Below are positions 1 through 7,967 of a stretch of DNA of 10,480 nucleotides, piece by piece; positions within the stretch are counted from its first letter, which is position 1; each line of letters opens with the position of its first letter. Source of the stretch: Chloroflexota bacterium (lineage in GTDB: Bacteria; Chloroflexota; Dehalococcoidia; SM23-28-2; RBG-16-64-32); contig VBJS01000069.1 in NCBI GenBank assembly GCA_005880055.1, positions 16,455-26,934 of the forward strand. Direction: 5' to 3'. The notes beneath the pieces are model-generated. The model was not told the origin of the DNA. It saw nothing but the letters and a program-made list of their open reading frames with translations, and made no database searches. A program made the position numbers and the translations under genes.

Positions 1-992
1 CTCTCGGCTCCGCCGCCGACCTTCACCTCCTCGGTGCCGTCAACGATGATCCCAAGTCCAGCGAGGAGCCGTTCATTGATGTGATGAGCAGGCATCTTAA
101 GTCGCCGGTGCACAAAGTTCGTCTGACTAGCGATCCCGAGGAGCTGTTCCGGAACGTGGACCGGGCGCTGTACCAGAACGACGAGCCGCTCGCCACCCTC
201 GGTTCTGTAGCGCACTACTTGTTGATGGAACACGCGAGGGAACTCGGCATCACGGTTCTCCTCACTGGGCAAGGCGCTGACGAACTCACCTGCGGGTACC
301 TCAAATACCTGCCGTTCTATGAACAGGATCTCCTCCGCCAAGGTCGACTCTTTGAAGCGGTGCGGGTGGGCGCAGGGTTTGTTCTCAACGGGACGGTTTG
401 GAAACAATTCACTCTCGCGGAGGCAAGACGTTATTTCCCACGTATGTTGCTGCCCCGCATGGTCGATATCCGCGGCCCGCGGCTCCGGGACTGTGATAGT
501 GTTTTGGCGATCGGACTCGGCTCGGAGGGCCTGGTCGCCAGGCAGGCTGCCGATCTTGCTCAATTCTCAGTGCCCGCGCTTCTGCATTGGGAGGACCGGA
601 TGTCCATGGCCCAGAGTAGGGAGATGCGCGTCCCCTTCCTCGACTACCGATTGGTCTCGACCCTTCTGCCCATGGAACCGGAATGGAAGCTTCGGGACGG
701 CTGGACGAAGTGGGTTTTGCAGCGGGCGATGGAGCCTTTTCTTCCATCGCAGATCTGCTGGCGGAAGGACAAGAGGGGCTTTACAACGCCTGAGGCGATC
801 TGGTTGGCGTCCGATCTCCGCCCGCGTGTGGAGCGCTTGCTTGCGGAGCCCATGCTGAGGCGCCGATACGCTCAGTACCGGCATCAGTCTTTGCGGTGGC
901 CCTCAATGAGGGCTCAGGATGTCCTTTGCCCTCTATTGCTTGAGTTGTGGGCGCGCTTGTTCTCGTCTTCTCTGTCGAATTCCCCCGTCTAG
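1..992 (+). CDS. asnB: Asparagine synthase-family amidotransferase (C-terminal part, 5' truncated by window)
   Basis: The frame is open from position 3 to a TAG at 990-992, giving 329 residues of the ATP-dependent synthetase domain. The N-terminal glutaminase domain and the SGGxDSS ATP loop would lie left of the window. Visible family signatures are NDEP followed by LLTGQGADEL with CGY just after it (around 230-300), then HWEDRMSMA and MRVPFLDYRL (580-655), GWTKWVLQRAM, and RKDKRGFTTP near the end. The family transfers glutamine-derived ammonia to an adenylated carboxylate, classically aspartate. In polysaccharide loci, paralogs are suspected to amidate sugar acids or other acyl groups. The motif reads TGQGADE, whereas E. 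coli AsnB has Glu (E348 from memory) at the Gln position, so the substrate could differ from aspartate. The gene lies 186 bp upstream of wzz on the same strand. The family call is secure. The symbol is by family resemblance only, and the substrate is unknown. Confidence 0.9.
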   Translation, partial: LGSAADLHLLGAVNDDPKSSEEPFIDVMSRHLKSPVHKVRLTSDPEELFRNVDRALYQNDEPLATLGSVAHYLLMEHARELGITVLLTGQGADELTCGYLKYLPFYEQDLLRQGRLFEAVRVGAGFVLNGTVWKQFTLAEARRYFPRMLLPRMVDIRGPRLRDCDSVLAIGLGSEGLVARQAADLAQFSVPALLHWEDRMSMAQSREMRVPFLDYRLVSTLLPMEPEWKLRDGWTKWVLQRAMEPFLPSQICWRKDKRGFTTPEAIWLASDLRPRVERLLAEPMLRRRYAQYRHQSLRWPSMRAQDVLCPLLLELWARLFSSSLSNSPV

Positions 993-1087
993 GTCCACAC
1001 TGGCGTAACTTACTGTTGTCGCGACACACGTCCTTGTCTCTGTCTCTTGCTCTTTCACCCAGCGCCCAGACACATTAGGTGACATTC

Positions 1088-1114
1088 GAGCCAGTGGCGA
1101 CGCTACACTGGCTC
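1088..1114. repeat. Perfect 9-bp inverted repeat (dyad) upstream of wzz
   Basis: GAGCCAGTG at 1088-1096 is the exact reverse complement of CACTGGCTC at 1106-1114, with a 9-nt spacer. It lies in the 186-bp gap between the asnB-like stop and the wzz start, ending 64 nt before the ATG. No clear T-run follows (CTTCAATA), so a canonical intrinsic terminator is not well supported. It could be an operator or an mRNA stem-loop. A shorter 10-bp palindrome, TGTCGCGACA, lies at 1017-1026 in the same gap. No convincing -35/-10 pair was found. Confidence 0.5.
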
Positions 1115-1178
1115 CTTCAATACCCAACAGAGACGAGGGCGTGCTGCTGGTATCCCTGCGATTGCAGTCGGTGTGCCC

Positions 1179-2212
1179 ATGAGAGGCGATCCGGTCGACA
1201 CCGCGAGCAGCGGCGAGGTTTCGTTGCTCGGGCTCCTGGTGGTGCTCCTGCGGCAGCGGCATCTCATCATACTGGTCGCTGGCCTCTGCACCGTCGGTGC
1301 TGGCGTGGTCGGCCTGCTGGGCAAACGGACCTACACAGCGTCGGCCGCCTTCATGCCGTGGCGGCTCAGTTTGGCGTCTCTGGGTTCACCGAGCCGACGG
1401 GGCAGTCACCCGAGTTCTACGCCAGTCTGCTCGCATCCCACCAGCTGCTCGGCGCGCTTGTAGACACAGCCTTTCAGGTCGGGACCGATCGCAACGCGTC
1501 GATCACGCTAGCCGAGTACTTCCGGGTTGCCGGTCCCGACTCAATACATCTCCGTCAAGCAGCGATCGACCGGTTACGTGACGCGGTGTCCGCATCCGTG
1601 TCCGTCAAGACGGGCATGGTGAACGTCAGCGTTCGGCTGCACTCTCCCGACCTGGCCTATCAGGTGCTTCAGCGGCAACTCGGTTTGCTTAACGAATTCA
1701 ACCTTGGCACTCGCCGCTCCCGAGCCCGTGCTGAGCGACTGTTCATTGAGGGCCGCCTCCAGGAGGCTCGGGAGGAGATGCGGCAGGTGGAGGACCGGCT
1801 GCTCAACTTTCTCCAACGTAACCGTGATTTTCGGACGTCATCCACTCTCGCCTTCGAGCACGATCGACTGCAACGGGATGTCGCGATGCGACAGCAGATT
1901 GTGACCGCGCTCGCTCAGTCCTACGAGCAGGCGCGGATCGACGAGGTTCGAGACACGCCGGTGATCACTGTGGTCGAAGAGCCTACCGTACCGGTCCTGC
2001 CTGATTCCCGGCGCGTGATTGGGCGGAGCCTGACAGGAATGCTACTCGGTTTTTTCCTCGGAGTTCTAGCGGGCTTGTGGCGAGAGTTTCTCACCCGAAG
2101 TCGACACCGAGAGGAAACCGAGTTCGACGAGTTCGTGTCGCTGCGTGCGGCAGCGCTTGATGAACTGAGGCACCCGTTCCGTGCGCTACGTCGCGTCGCG
2201 AGCGTCCGCTAG
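1179..2212 (+). pseudogene. Wzz/GNVR-type polysaccharide chain-length determinant, frameshifted near 1356-1361
   Basis: This is an inner-membrane polysaccharide co-polymerase regulating glycan chain length, but its coding sequence is split over two frames. The first part starts at ATG 1179 (GTG 1173 is a possible alternative). It holds a cytoplasmic N-terminus, a membrane segment at about residues 29-48, and the post-membrane motif RTYTASAAFMP, ending near 1358. The second part is one frame over. It resumes at AAQFGVSGF (from 1361) and runs to TAG 2210-2212, with a charged coiled-coil-like stretch (about 1705-1960), the proline-rich PTVPVLPDSRR, and a second membrane helix GMLLGFFLGVLAGLW near the C-terminus. 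Only the combination resembles a whole Wzz. No slippery heptamer is visible at the junction, and linker residues usual in relatives seem missing, so a deletion or a sequencing error is more likely than programmed frameshifting. No tyrosine-kinase domain follows. A single-frame ORF call from 1079 would carry a false N-terminus. Confidence 0.75.
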
Positions 2213-3444
2213 TGGCGTTGGGCCGTCGGGGGATTCGGCGCGGTCGAGCCGCAACGTGGGGCGGCTCGCAACGCGTCGGTGACTGGGGCCACCAGTTGTG
2301 CGACGATGGCCGGGTTCGCTGCCTCAGTCGTGTGTCCGGAGGAATCAATGAAGAGCGTTGACGTGTCCTGACTGAAAACGCCCGCGAGGTTGAAGAAACG
2401 CCCCGAGGCGACGCGAGACATGAGAATATTGACGAGGGTGTCGGCCTGCGCGTAGGTCGCGAACAAGTCGCGTCCCAGCGCGGTTCCCTCCAAGCTGTCC
2501 CGCAATGCCCGCTCGAAGTCACTCAGGGGCTTAGTGGCGTTGAACAAGGTGGGTTGCCATGCGTACAAGGCTCGGAAGCCATACCGTACCGAGAGGGCCT
2601 CGACGACGCCGGCCGTAGCGGCGTAAGCCGCAGCGATCCCTCGTCCCAACGAGTCACCAGATCCCGAAACTGAGCGCGCTGCGGATCGGCGCAACGCGCG
2701 CGCTCCATCCGTGAGTAGACGCGACCGCTCTAATCCAAGACGAGCCAGGGTCAACAACGTCCGGGCGTCTCGACCGGACGCCAGCTCGCGGCCGAGCGCA
2801 AAGTCGGCGATACGGTGCTCTTCGTTCTGGGGGAGGCCGGGGCGTCCGTTGATCGCTGCGGAGGTGACATCGTTTAGCCCGTCGTAGAACACTACGACTT
2901 GCGGACGGGCACCGCTGCGCAGCTCGAGAATCAAGGTCACCACCTCTTGCGTGAACACGTAGCCGGTCTCGCCAAAGTTGATCAAGCGCGCGTCAGCTAA
3001 ACCGCGTGCCTCGAGCTGCCGGCTCAGGAGCGACGGGATCGTCTGGGCATCACGTTGGCCCGTGCCCCACATCGTGGAGCCGCCGAACAAGAAGACGGAG
3101 TGGCAACCGTCGCGGGCAGCTCTCGATTGAACCGTCCGCCGCAGGCCTAGGCTATCGACGTTGATGTACCGGCCTTGAAATGGCGCGCGTCGCCACTGGA
3201 CGTATGGCTCCCAACGCATCACAGCGCTGGCAGCGAACTCACGCTCGTACTGGGGATACCAGGCTGCGGTCGCGTTGGGGCTGTTGAGATGCGGCGTTGC
3301 AATGACACTGCGCCAGACCGCCTTGGCGACGCGGTAGGTGCCCTCGATTGGCAGGAAGAGGAGAAACGCCAACCCAATGGTGATCCAAAGCGTGCGAACC
3401 GCATCCAGGACGCGATTCCACCACTGTGTGCTGTCGGTGCCCAC
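2209..3444 (-). CDS. Membrane-anchored SGNH/GDSL-family hydrolase or acyl-modifying enzyme
   Basis: The product has 411 residues and a GTG start at 3444. An N-terminal hydrophobic segment (about residues 18-34, WITIGLAFLLFLPIEG) looks like a signal anchor placing the catalytic domain in the periplasm. SGNH blocks appear in order: FLFGGSTMWGTG with the likely nucleophile Ser123, NFGETGY with Gly158, YDGLND with Asn191, and IDSSGHTTEAAN with Asp367 and His371. The last block has D-x3-H spacing, not the commoner D-x2-H. Such enzymes are esterases or, in glycan loci, partners in adding or removing O-acetyl groups. The substrate cannot be read from sequence. It is the last gene of the minus-strand operon, starting 4 nt after the methyltransferase stop with no strong Shine-Dalgarno, so translational coupling is likely. 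Its TAG stop overlaps the convergent wzz stop in the palindrome CTAG. The hydrolase-fold call is good, the function is open. Confidence 0.8.
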   Translation of the reverse strand: MGTDSTQWWNRVLDAVRTLWITIGLAFLLFLPIEGTYRVAKAVWRSVIATPHLNSPNATAAWYPQYEREFAASAVMRWEPYVQWRRAPFQGRYINVDSLGLRRTVQSRAARDGCHSVFLFGGSTMWGTGQRDAQTIPSLLSRQLEARGLADARLINFGETGYVFTQEVVTLILELRSGARPQVVVFYDGLNDVTSAAINGRPGLPQNEEHRIADFALGRELASGRDARTLLTLARLGLERSRLLTDGARALRRSAARSVSGSGDSLGRGIAAAYAATAGVVEALSVRYGFRALYAWQPTLFNATKPLSDFERALRDSLEGTALGRDLFATYAQADTLVNILMSRVASGRFFNLAGVFSQDTSTLFIDSSGHTTEAANPAIVAQLVAPVTDALRAAPRCGSTAPNPPTAQRH

Positions 3445-3448
3445 GGGG

Positions 3449-4522
3449 CTACGGCCGCCTACCGATCACGGCGAATCCGCCATCGTCCAGGCGGTGTTCC
3501 TTGATGCTGACATCTCTGACATCCACGAAGCCTGCCTCCCCGTACCACCCGATTACCTCTTCCGGAGTGTGCTCGTAATTGTATGACGGCGAGATTGTGT
3601 CGAATAGGTTCACTGCCTTGAGCCGGAGAGGGATGGCACGTCGACGACGATAGCCGAAGAGCCTCGCGAACCGGACCACCGACTGCAGGACGCCCGCGCC
3701 GATCCAGCACAATCGCATCTTGTTTCGGTGAGACCAGCCACGCGTCAGTGCGCGGATCGCATCGACAATGCGATTCTTCACCCATGTAGCTGGGCGGGCG
3801 TCCCGTCGGTACAACCAAACGAACATACGGCCGCCGGGCCGCACCAAAGGTGCAAGCGCCTGAAATGCCCGTTTCGTTTCCGGTGTGTGATGCAAAACGC
3901 CGTCCGAGTACACGAGATCAAACGTGGCGGGCGCAAACGGCGGATGCCAAACATCTCCCTGGATGTAGTCGAGGCGGGCCGCTGCGTCATTCCCGATGGA
4001 TGGATCCCACAGAGCGTGAGCATACGCACGATACACACTCTCGCTGTAATCCATTGCGATGACCTCTAGGCCGGCCGCGGCCAGCTGAGCGCTCAGCGTT
4101 CCGTTGCCGCAACCAGCGTCGAGCAAACGAACGCCTTGGAGTTCGTCGAACGACCGCGCTGCGAAGTAACGCAAGAATATGTCCAGCCGCTCGGGCAGCT
4201 CGAGTTCCCAGGTCAACGCATCGTATTGGTGATGTGCCCACTGATAGCTGAACGAGAATGCGTCGGTAGACGACGCTGCAGGAAGGCGTGCGAGGGCTGG
4301 GGCGTCTGCATCCAAACGCTCTGCGTACTGAGCCCGCCAGTCGGCCGGAAGCGTTTCAGAGGGGAGGAGACGTGCGACCCCAGACCGGATCGGGTAAGCC
4401 TGACCGCAACCGCAGCGAACAACGCCGTCGATGACCTCCTCACCCATGAATTTGTAGCCTACGCACGCAAGGGCGCCGGCGCACGCCGGGCACCGCAACT
4501 GCTTGATCAAGGAGCGCTTCAT
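3449..4522 (-). CDS. Class I SAM-dependent methyltransferase with N-terminal Trm112-like zinc ribbon
   Basis: The product has 357 residues. An N-terminal zinc-ribbon-like module carries CPAC at residues 11-14 and CGC at 37-39, followed by AYPIRSGVARLLP, resembling Trm112-type domains. A Rossmann methyltransferase domain follows, with motif I LLDAGCGNGT (133-142), an acidic residue after strand 2 (Asp158), QGD at 188-190, and FDLVYSDGVLHHTP (201-214). The C-terminal part contains basic stretches (RGWSHRNK, GYRRRR) and ends FAVIGRRP. Fused ribbon-methyltransferases are common in glycan and natural-product loci. Here O-methylation of a sugar of the surface glycan is the plausible job, which is inference. 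The ATG start overlaps the upstream glycosyltransferase stop as ATGA (4522-4519), implying translational coupling and one operon. No Shine-Dalgarno is evident. The stop TAG lies 4 nt before the SGNH start. Confidence 0.88.
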   Translation of the reverse strand: MKRSLIKQLRCPACAGALACVGYKFMGEEVIDGVVRCGCGQAYPIRSGVARLLPSETLPADWRAQYAERLDADAPALARLPAASSTDAFSFSYQWAHHQYDALTWELELPERLDIFLRYFAARSFDELQGVRLLDAGCGNGTLSAQLAAAGLEVIAMDYSESVYRAYAHALWDPSIGNDAAARLDYIQGDVWHPPFAPATFDLVYSDGVLHHTPETKRAFQALAPLVRPGGRMFVWLYRRDARPATWVKNRIVDAIRALTRGWSHRNKMRLCWIGAGVLQSVVRFARLFGYRRRRAIPLRLKAVNLFDTISPSYNYEHTPEEVIGWYGEAGFVDVRDVSIKEHRLDDGGFAVIGRRP

Positions 4523-5703
4523 GCAAGTTCGGGATGTGAAGGAACGCGCTGCGGAGTCCTCCGCCGCAGGAAGGTGTCGTAGAAGGAAACGAGCGCGTCG
4601 CGCTCGGTCTCCCAGTTCATCCGCTCCAGAATGGCACGACGTCCGTTAGCCCCCATCCGGCGAGCCTCGTCAGGGTTTTCGAGGAGGTGAGCTAGCGCCT
4701 CCGCGTGTGCCTTGGGCGAGTCCCACGGCACGATCAGGCCGCAATCGGCGTCGCGTACGATCTGTGTGACGAGCGGCAGGTCGGACACAACAACGGGCAA
4801 CCCACCGGCCATGTACTCAAGAAGCTTGGTCGGCGTCCCGTATAGGTTCGCAGGACAGCGCTGCCAGGTTAGCCATCCCACCGCATGGGTCGAGATGTGG
4901 CTGGCTATCTCCGCGTACGGAACGGTAGGCAAGAATTCCACGCCGCCAGCACGAAGCTCGTCAACTCCGAGGGCCGCTAACCGTTGCGGCAGGCCCGGGT
5001 TATACAGGGCACCGAGGATGTGGCACACCGCCCGCGGTCGGCGGGCCCGGAGCAGCTTCATCGCTTCGATGAGGAGGGCGTAGCCACGGATCGCTCCCAT
5101 TCCGCCCACGTAAATGACGGTGTCATGCTCGGGCGCGCGATCACTGGTGGGCTGCGTCGGCCGAGGCGGGTAGTTTGCAACCACCGCGACCCGCGGGTTG
5201 ACGCGACGGAACAGCCCGGCCATATGTGGGTTAACGGTAACGACCCCGGCGAGACGTCGGGCGATCGACTTCTCGACCCAGTCACTGAACCAAGCCAGCG
5301 GCCCAGCAACCACGCGGGGCACCCAGGCTTTGTCGCTCACGTCCATGTTCGTGTACTCGTGGGCGTCATAAATGACCGGCTTACCCGTCGTTGCCTGCAG
5401 CACGAGCCCCCAAGGGAGGAGTTCAGGATCGGGTAGGTGGCATAGGTCCGCATCCAGCCGGCGGCCGACGCGGTAGACCCGCCAAGCGCCGATCGTCATT
5501 CGCTCGGGGCGGCTGCGCGCGGGTGGAACGGCAGTGATTTTCACGCCGCGCACGGTTTCGTCATGCGGGGCCGGAGCCACTAGAGTTACGTCGTAGCCGG
5601 CCTCAGCCAGCGCACAGCACTCCTTGTGCAGAATGCGCGTATCATGAGGGCCGTGAACCGACGTCAAGTGGACGACTCTCCCCGGGCCAGCTCGGTTACG
5701 CAT
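4519..5703 (-). CDS. GT4-family (GT-B fold) glycosyltransferase
   Basis: The product has 394 residues, a normal length for a GT4 enzyme. The N-terminal acceptor-side domain has HLTSVHGPHDTRILHKECCA (about 12-31), followed by GYDVTLVAP, then CHLPDPELLPWG (88-99) and VIYDAHEY (110-117). The C-terminal nucleotide-sugar domain has VIYVGGMGAIRGY (196-208) and the signature YGTPTKLLEYMAGGLPVVVSD (288-308), with Glu296 and the Gly-Leu-Pro turn typical of the donor site. It is predicted to be a cytoplasmic retaining transferase extending the lipid-linked repeat unit. Donor and acceptor are unknown. An in-frame TAG two codons upstream (5709-5707) makes ATG 5703 the earliest possible start, although the Shine-Dalgarno is weak. 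It is the first gene of the minus-strand operon, so its promoter should lie in the divergent region 5704-6149. Confidence 0.9.
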   Translation of the reverse strand: MRNRAGPGRVVHLTSVHGPHDTRILHKECCALAEAGYDVTLVAPAPHDETVRGVKITAVPPARSRPERMTIGAWRVYRVGRRLDADLCHLPDPELLPWGLVLQATTGKPVIYDAHEYTNMDVSDKAWVPRVVAGPLAWFSDWVEKSIARRLAGVVTVNPHMAGLFRRVNPRVAVVANYPPRPTQPTSDRAPEHDTVIYVGGMGAIRGYALLIEAMKLLRARRPRAVCHILGALYNPGLPQRLAALGVDELRAGGVEFLPTVPYAEIASHISTHAVGWLTWQRCPANLYGTPTKLLEYMAGGLPVVVSDLPLVTQIVRDADCGLIVPWDSPKAHAEALAHLLENPDEARRMGANGRRAILERMNWETERDALVSFYDTFLRRRTPQRVPSHPELA

Positions 5704-6149
5704 GGCCTACGTCACGCGACGGCGATGCGGTCTGGCGCCAAGATGATCCTTCTCGCCCCGACATGGAAGGCCATGACTACAGAAACCGGCTGCGGGTGCA
5801 GACGCGTTTGTCAAAGTCACACACTCTTGTTTCCCGGGCATAACGCGTTCCGGAGGGGTGACGACGCTGCATGACTGTCGTGTGAACGCTCTATTGGGTG
5901 CGCAAAAGCAACCGAAAAAATCAGGCGTGAGAATATCGCTTCCACTCGCTTTCCGAGCAAGGACTTGCAGCAATCTGGAGGACAGGGTTGTGAGCGAAGT
6001 GCTCTCCATACCGCGGTCTCCGCCTCTCGGACTACCTCCCGCTGGACGTGGCTTGACCGAGTGCGGAGATTCCCAATGCGTCTAGCGAGCAAATCCTAAG
6101 CTTTTGCGCTGTGCGGGCACGAAGAGACAGCTCCGAGGCAACAATTTTC
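5704..6149. promoter_or_regulatory. Divergent intergenic region between the GT operon and the carbamoyltransferase cassette
   Basis: This 446-bp stretch separates two divergently transcribed units and should hold both promoters and 5' leaders. I see no convincing gene. Open frames crossing it lack recognisable protein character or a supported start. On the minus strand a TTGACA sits at 5814-5809, but no matching -10 lies 16-18 nt downstream. A small hairpin, CATGG-AAGG-CCATG, lies at 5762-5775. An A-rich patch (CCGAAAAAATC) lies around 5913-5922. Close to the carbamoyltransferase, GAGG at 6135-6138 is the best ribosome-binding candidate. The regulatory role is inferred from gene arrangement, not from recognised motifs. 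Confidence 0.45.
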
Positions 6150-7967
6150 ATGCACGTTCTCGGCATCTCCGCGTTCTACCATGACTCCGCCGCCTGTCTC
6201 GTGCAGGATGGAAGGATCATAGCCGCCGCGCAGGAAGAGCGCTTCACGCGCAAGAAGCACGACGACGGATTTCCTGTTCAGGCGGTTCGCTATTGCCTGC
6301 GTGAAGCCGGGATCAAGGCCAGCGACCTTTCGCTCGTGGCCTTCTACGAAAAGCCCTGGCTCAAGTTCGAACGATTGCTCGAAACCTACCTCCACTTCGC
6401 GCCCCAGGGTCTGCGCTCATTCATGCTGGCGATGCCCCTTTGGTTGAAGCGGAAGCTTTGGATGGGCGATCTCATTAGGGACCAGGTGAGCTATTGTGGC
6501 GAATTGCTATACCCGGAGCATCATCAGTCCCACGCGGCTTCTGCCTTCTACCCCTCGCCTTTCCACCGGGCTGCCATCCTAACGCTTGATGGGGTTGGGG
6601 AGTGGACGAGCACGGCGTGGGGCGTCGGCTGCGGGAACCGAATCGAGCTGCTACGGCAGGTACGGTTCCCGCACAGCCTGGGACTTCTGTACAGCGCCTT
6701 CACGTCCTATATCGGGTTCAAGGTGAACTCGGGTGAATATAAGGTGATGGGGCTGGCGCCCTACGGCGAGCCCAAGTACGCGCAGATCCTTCTGGATCAA
6801 GTGATCGATCTGCGCGAAGATGGCTCGTTCCGACTGAACATGAACTACTTCAACTATTGTCAGGGCCTCACGATGACGTCGGCGGCGTTCCATGATCTTT
6901 TCGGCGGTTCCCCGCGTAAGCCTGAGACGAAGCTGACCCAGCGCGAAATGGACCTGGCGCGTTCCATTCAGGACGTGACAGAGGAAGCCATGTTGCGCAT
7001 GGCGCGGCACATTCGAAAGGAGACGGGCGAGCGGTACCTGTGCCTCGCGGGTGGCGTTGCCCTCAACTGCGTAGCGAACGGCAAGATCCTCGCGGCGCGG
7101 ATCTTTGATGACCTCTGGATCCAGCCGGCGGCAAGCGACGCGGGGGGAGCCCTTGGCGCCGCGCTGTTCGCCTGGTATCAAGTGGCCGCGAGTCCTCGGC
7201 GCGTGGACGGCTGCGGTGATTCGCAGGGTGGCTCCTTTCTGGGACCCGCGTTCTCGACGGACGAGATCGCCGAGTGGGCCAACGCTGCAGGGTACCACTA
7301 TGAGCGGCATCTTCCCGAGGAAATCTCGGTCTTGGTGGCCGAACTAATAGAAAAGGGGAACGTTGTCGGGTGGTTCAGCGGCCGGATGGAATTCGGCCCT
7401 CGGGCCCTCGGGGCGCGCAGCATCCTCGCTGATCCACGTAACCCAACGATGCAGTCCGTCATGAACCTGAAGATCAAGCACCGGGAGTCCTTTCGTCCGT
7501 TTGCGCCTTCGGTTCTTGAGGAAGACGCTGAGCAGTATTTCGAGCTCGACCGGCCCTCGCCCTACATGCTGCTCGTGGCACCGGTTCGTTCAGAGCGGCG
7601 TAATCACCTTGCGGCCGACCAGAAGAACCTGTTCGGAATTGAAAGCCTGAAGGTGGTACGGAGCGACATCCCTGCCGTCACGCACGTTGATTATTCAGCC
7701 CGCGTTCAGACCGTGAATGTCAGGGTCAACGAACGCTACCATCGGCTGCTCGAAGCATTCAGGGAACGTACCGGATGCAGCGTCTTGATCAACACGTCGT
7801 TCAACGTCCGCGGGGAGCCCATCGTTTGCACACCAGCGGATGCCTACCTCTGTTTCATGCGAACGGAGATCGACGTGCTGGTGATGGAGGACCTCGTGTT
7901 TTACAAGGATCGGCAACGGGCACTGGTAGAGACTACTGATTGGAAGCGGCTCCATGAACTGGATTGA
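6150..7967 (+). CDS. Carbamoyltransferase (NodU/CmcH/TobZ family)
   Basis: The product has 605 residues from ATG 6150, where the conserved N-terminus MHVLGISAFYHDSAACL begins. An upstream in-frame start near 6111 would add unrelated residues. A GAGG at 6135-6138 precedes the ATG. The family makes carbamoyl-adenylate from carbamoyl phosphate and ATP, then transfers the carbamoyl group to a hydroxyl. The N-terminal Kae1-like domain shows EERFTRKKHD (29-38), HHQSHAASAFYP (124-135), TLDGVGEW (145-152), LAGGVALNCVANGK (299-312) and PAASDAGGALGAA (326-338). His124, His128, Asp147 and Asp330 fit the metal-binding residues known for TobZ (numbering from memory). The C-terminal domain has GWFSGRMEFGPRALGARSIL (407-426), KHRESFRPFAPSV and INTSFNVRGEPIV (547-559). 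All key motifs look intact. In this locus the acceptor is probably a glycan sugar hydroxyl. It heads a three-gene plus-strand cassette and overlaps the next gene by 14 nt. Confidence 0.95.
   Translation: MHVLGISAFYHDSAACLVQDGRIIAAAQEERFTRKKHDDGFPVQAVRYCLREAGIKASDLSLVAFYEKPWLKFERLLETYLHFAPQGLRSFMLAMPLWLKRKLWMGDLIRDQVSYCGELLYPEHHQSHAASAFYPSPFHRAAILTLDGVGEWTSTAWGVGCGNRIELLRQVRFPHSLGLLYSAFTSYIGFKVNSGEYKVMGLAPYGEPKYAQILLDQVIDLREDGSFRLNMNYFNYCQGLTMTSAAFHDLFGGSPRKPETKLTQREMDLARSIQDVTEEAMLRMARHIRKETGERYLCLAGGVALNCVANGKILAARIFDDLWIQPAASDAGGALGAALFAWYQVAASPRRVDGCGDSQGGSFLGPAFSTDEIAEWANAAGYHYERHLPEEISVLVAELIEKGNVVGWFSGRMEFGPRALGARSILADPRNPTMQSVMNLKIKHRESFRPFAPSVLEEDAEQYFELDRPSPYMLLVAPVRSERRNHLAADQKNLFGIESLKVVRSDIPAVTHVDYSARVQTVNVRVNERYHRLLEAFRERTGCSVLINTSFNVRGEPIVCTPADAYLCFMRTEIDVLVMEDLVFYKDRQRALVETTDWKRLHELD

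Noticed and set aside
1079..1355. Single-frame plus-strand reading from 1079 as the wzz N-terminus
   Set aside because: Its first ~90 residues are Arg/Cys/His-rich and unlike any Wzz. The genuine membrane segment and TYTASAAFMP motif are in the other frame from 1179.
5809..5814. Consensus-like TTGACA (minus strand) as a promoter for the GT operon
   Set aside because: The hexamer 17 nt downstream reads AGCCGG and no TATAAT-like box sits at 16-18 nt spacing, so it is probably chance.
5858..6085. 75-codon plus-strand open frame in the divergent region
   Set aside because: No supported ribosome-binding site, no recognisable protein character, and mixed composition. The stretch is better explained as a promoter and leader region.
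6651..7310. 219-codon minus-strand open frame
   Set aside because: It lies entirely antisense to the carbamoyltransferase, whose conserved motifs are intact. The antisense product has no recognisable domain and is a GC-driven shadow.
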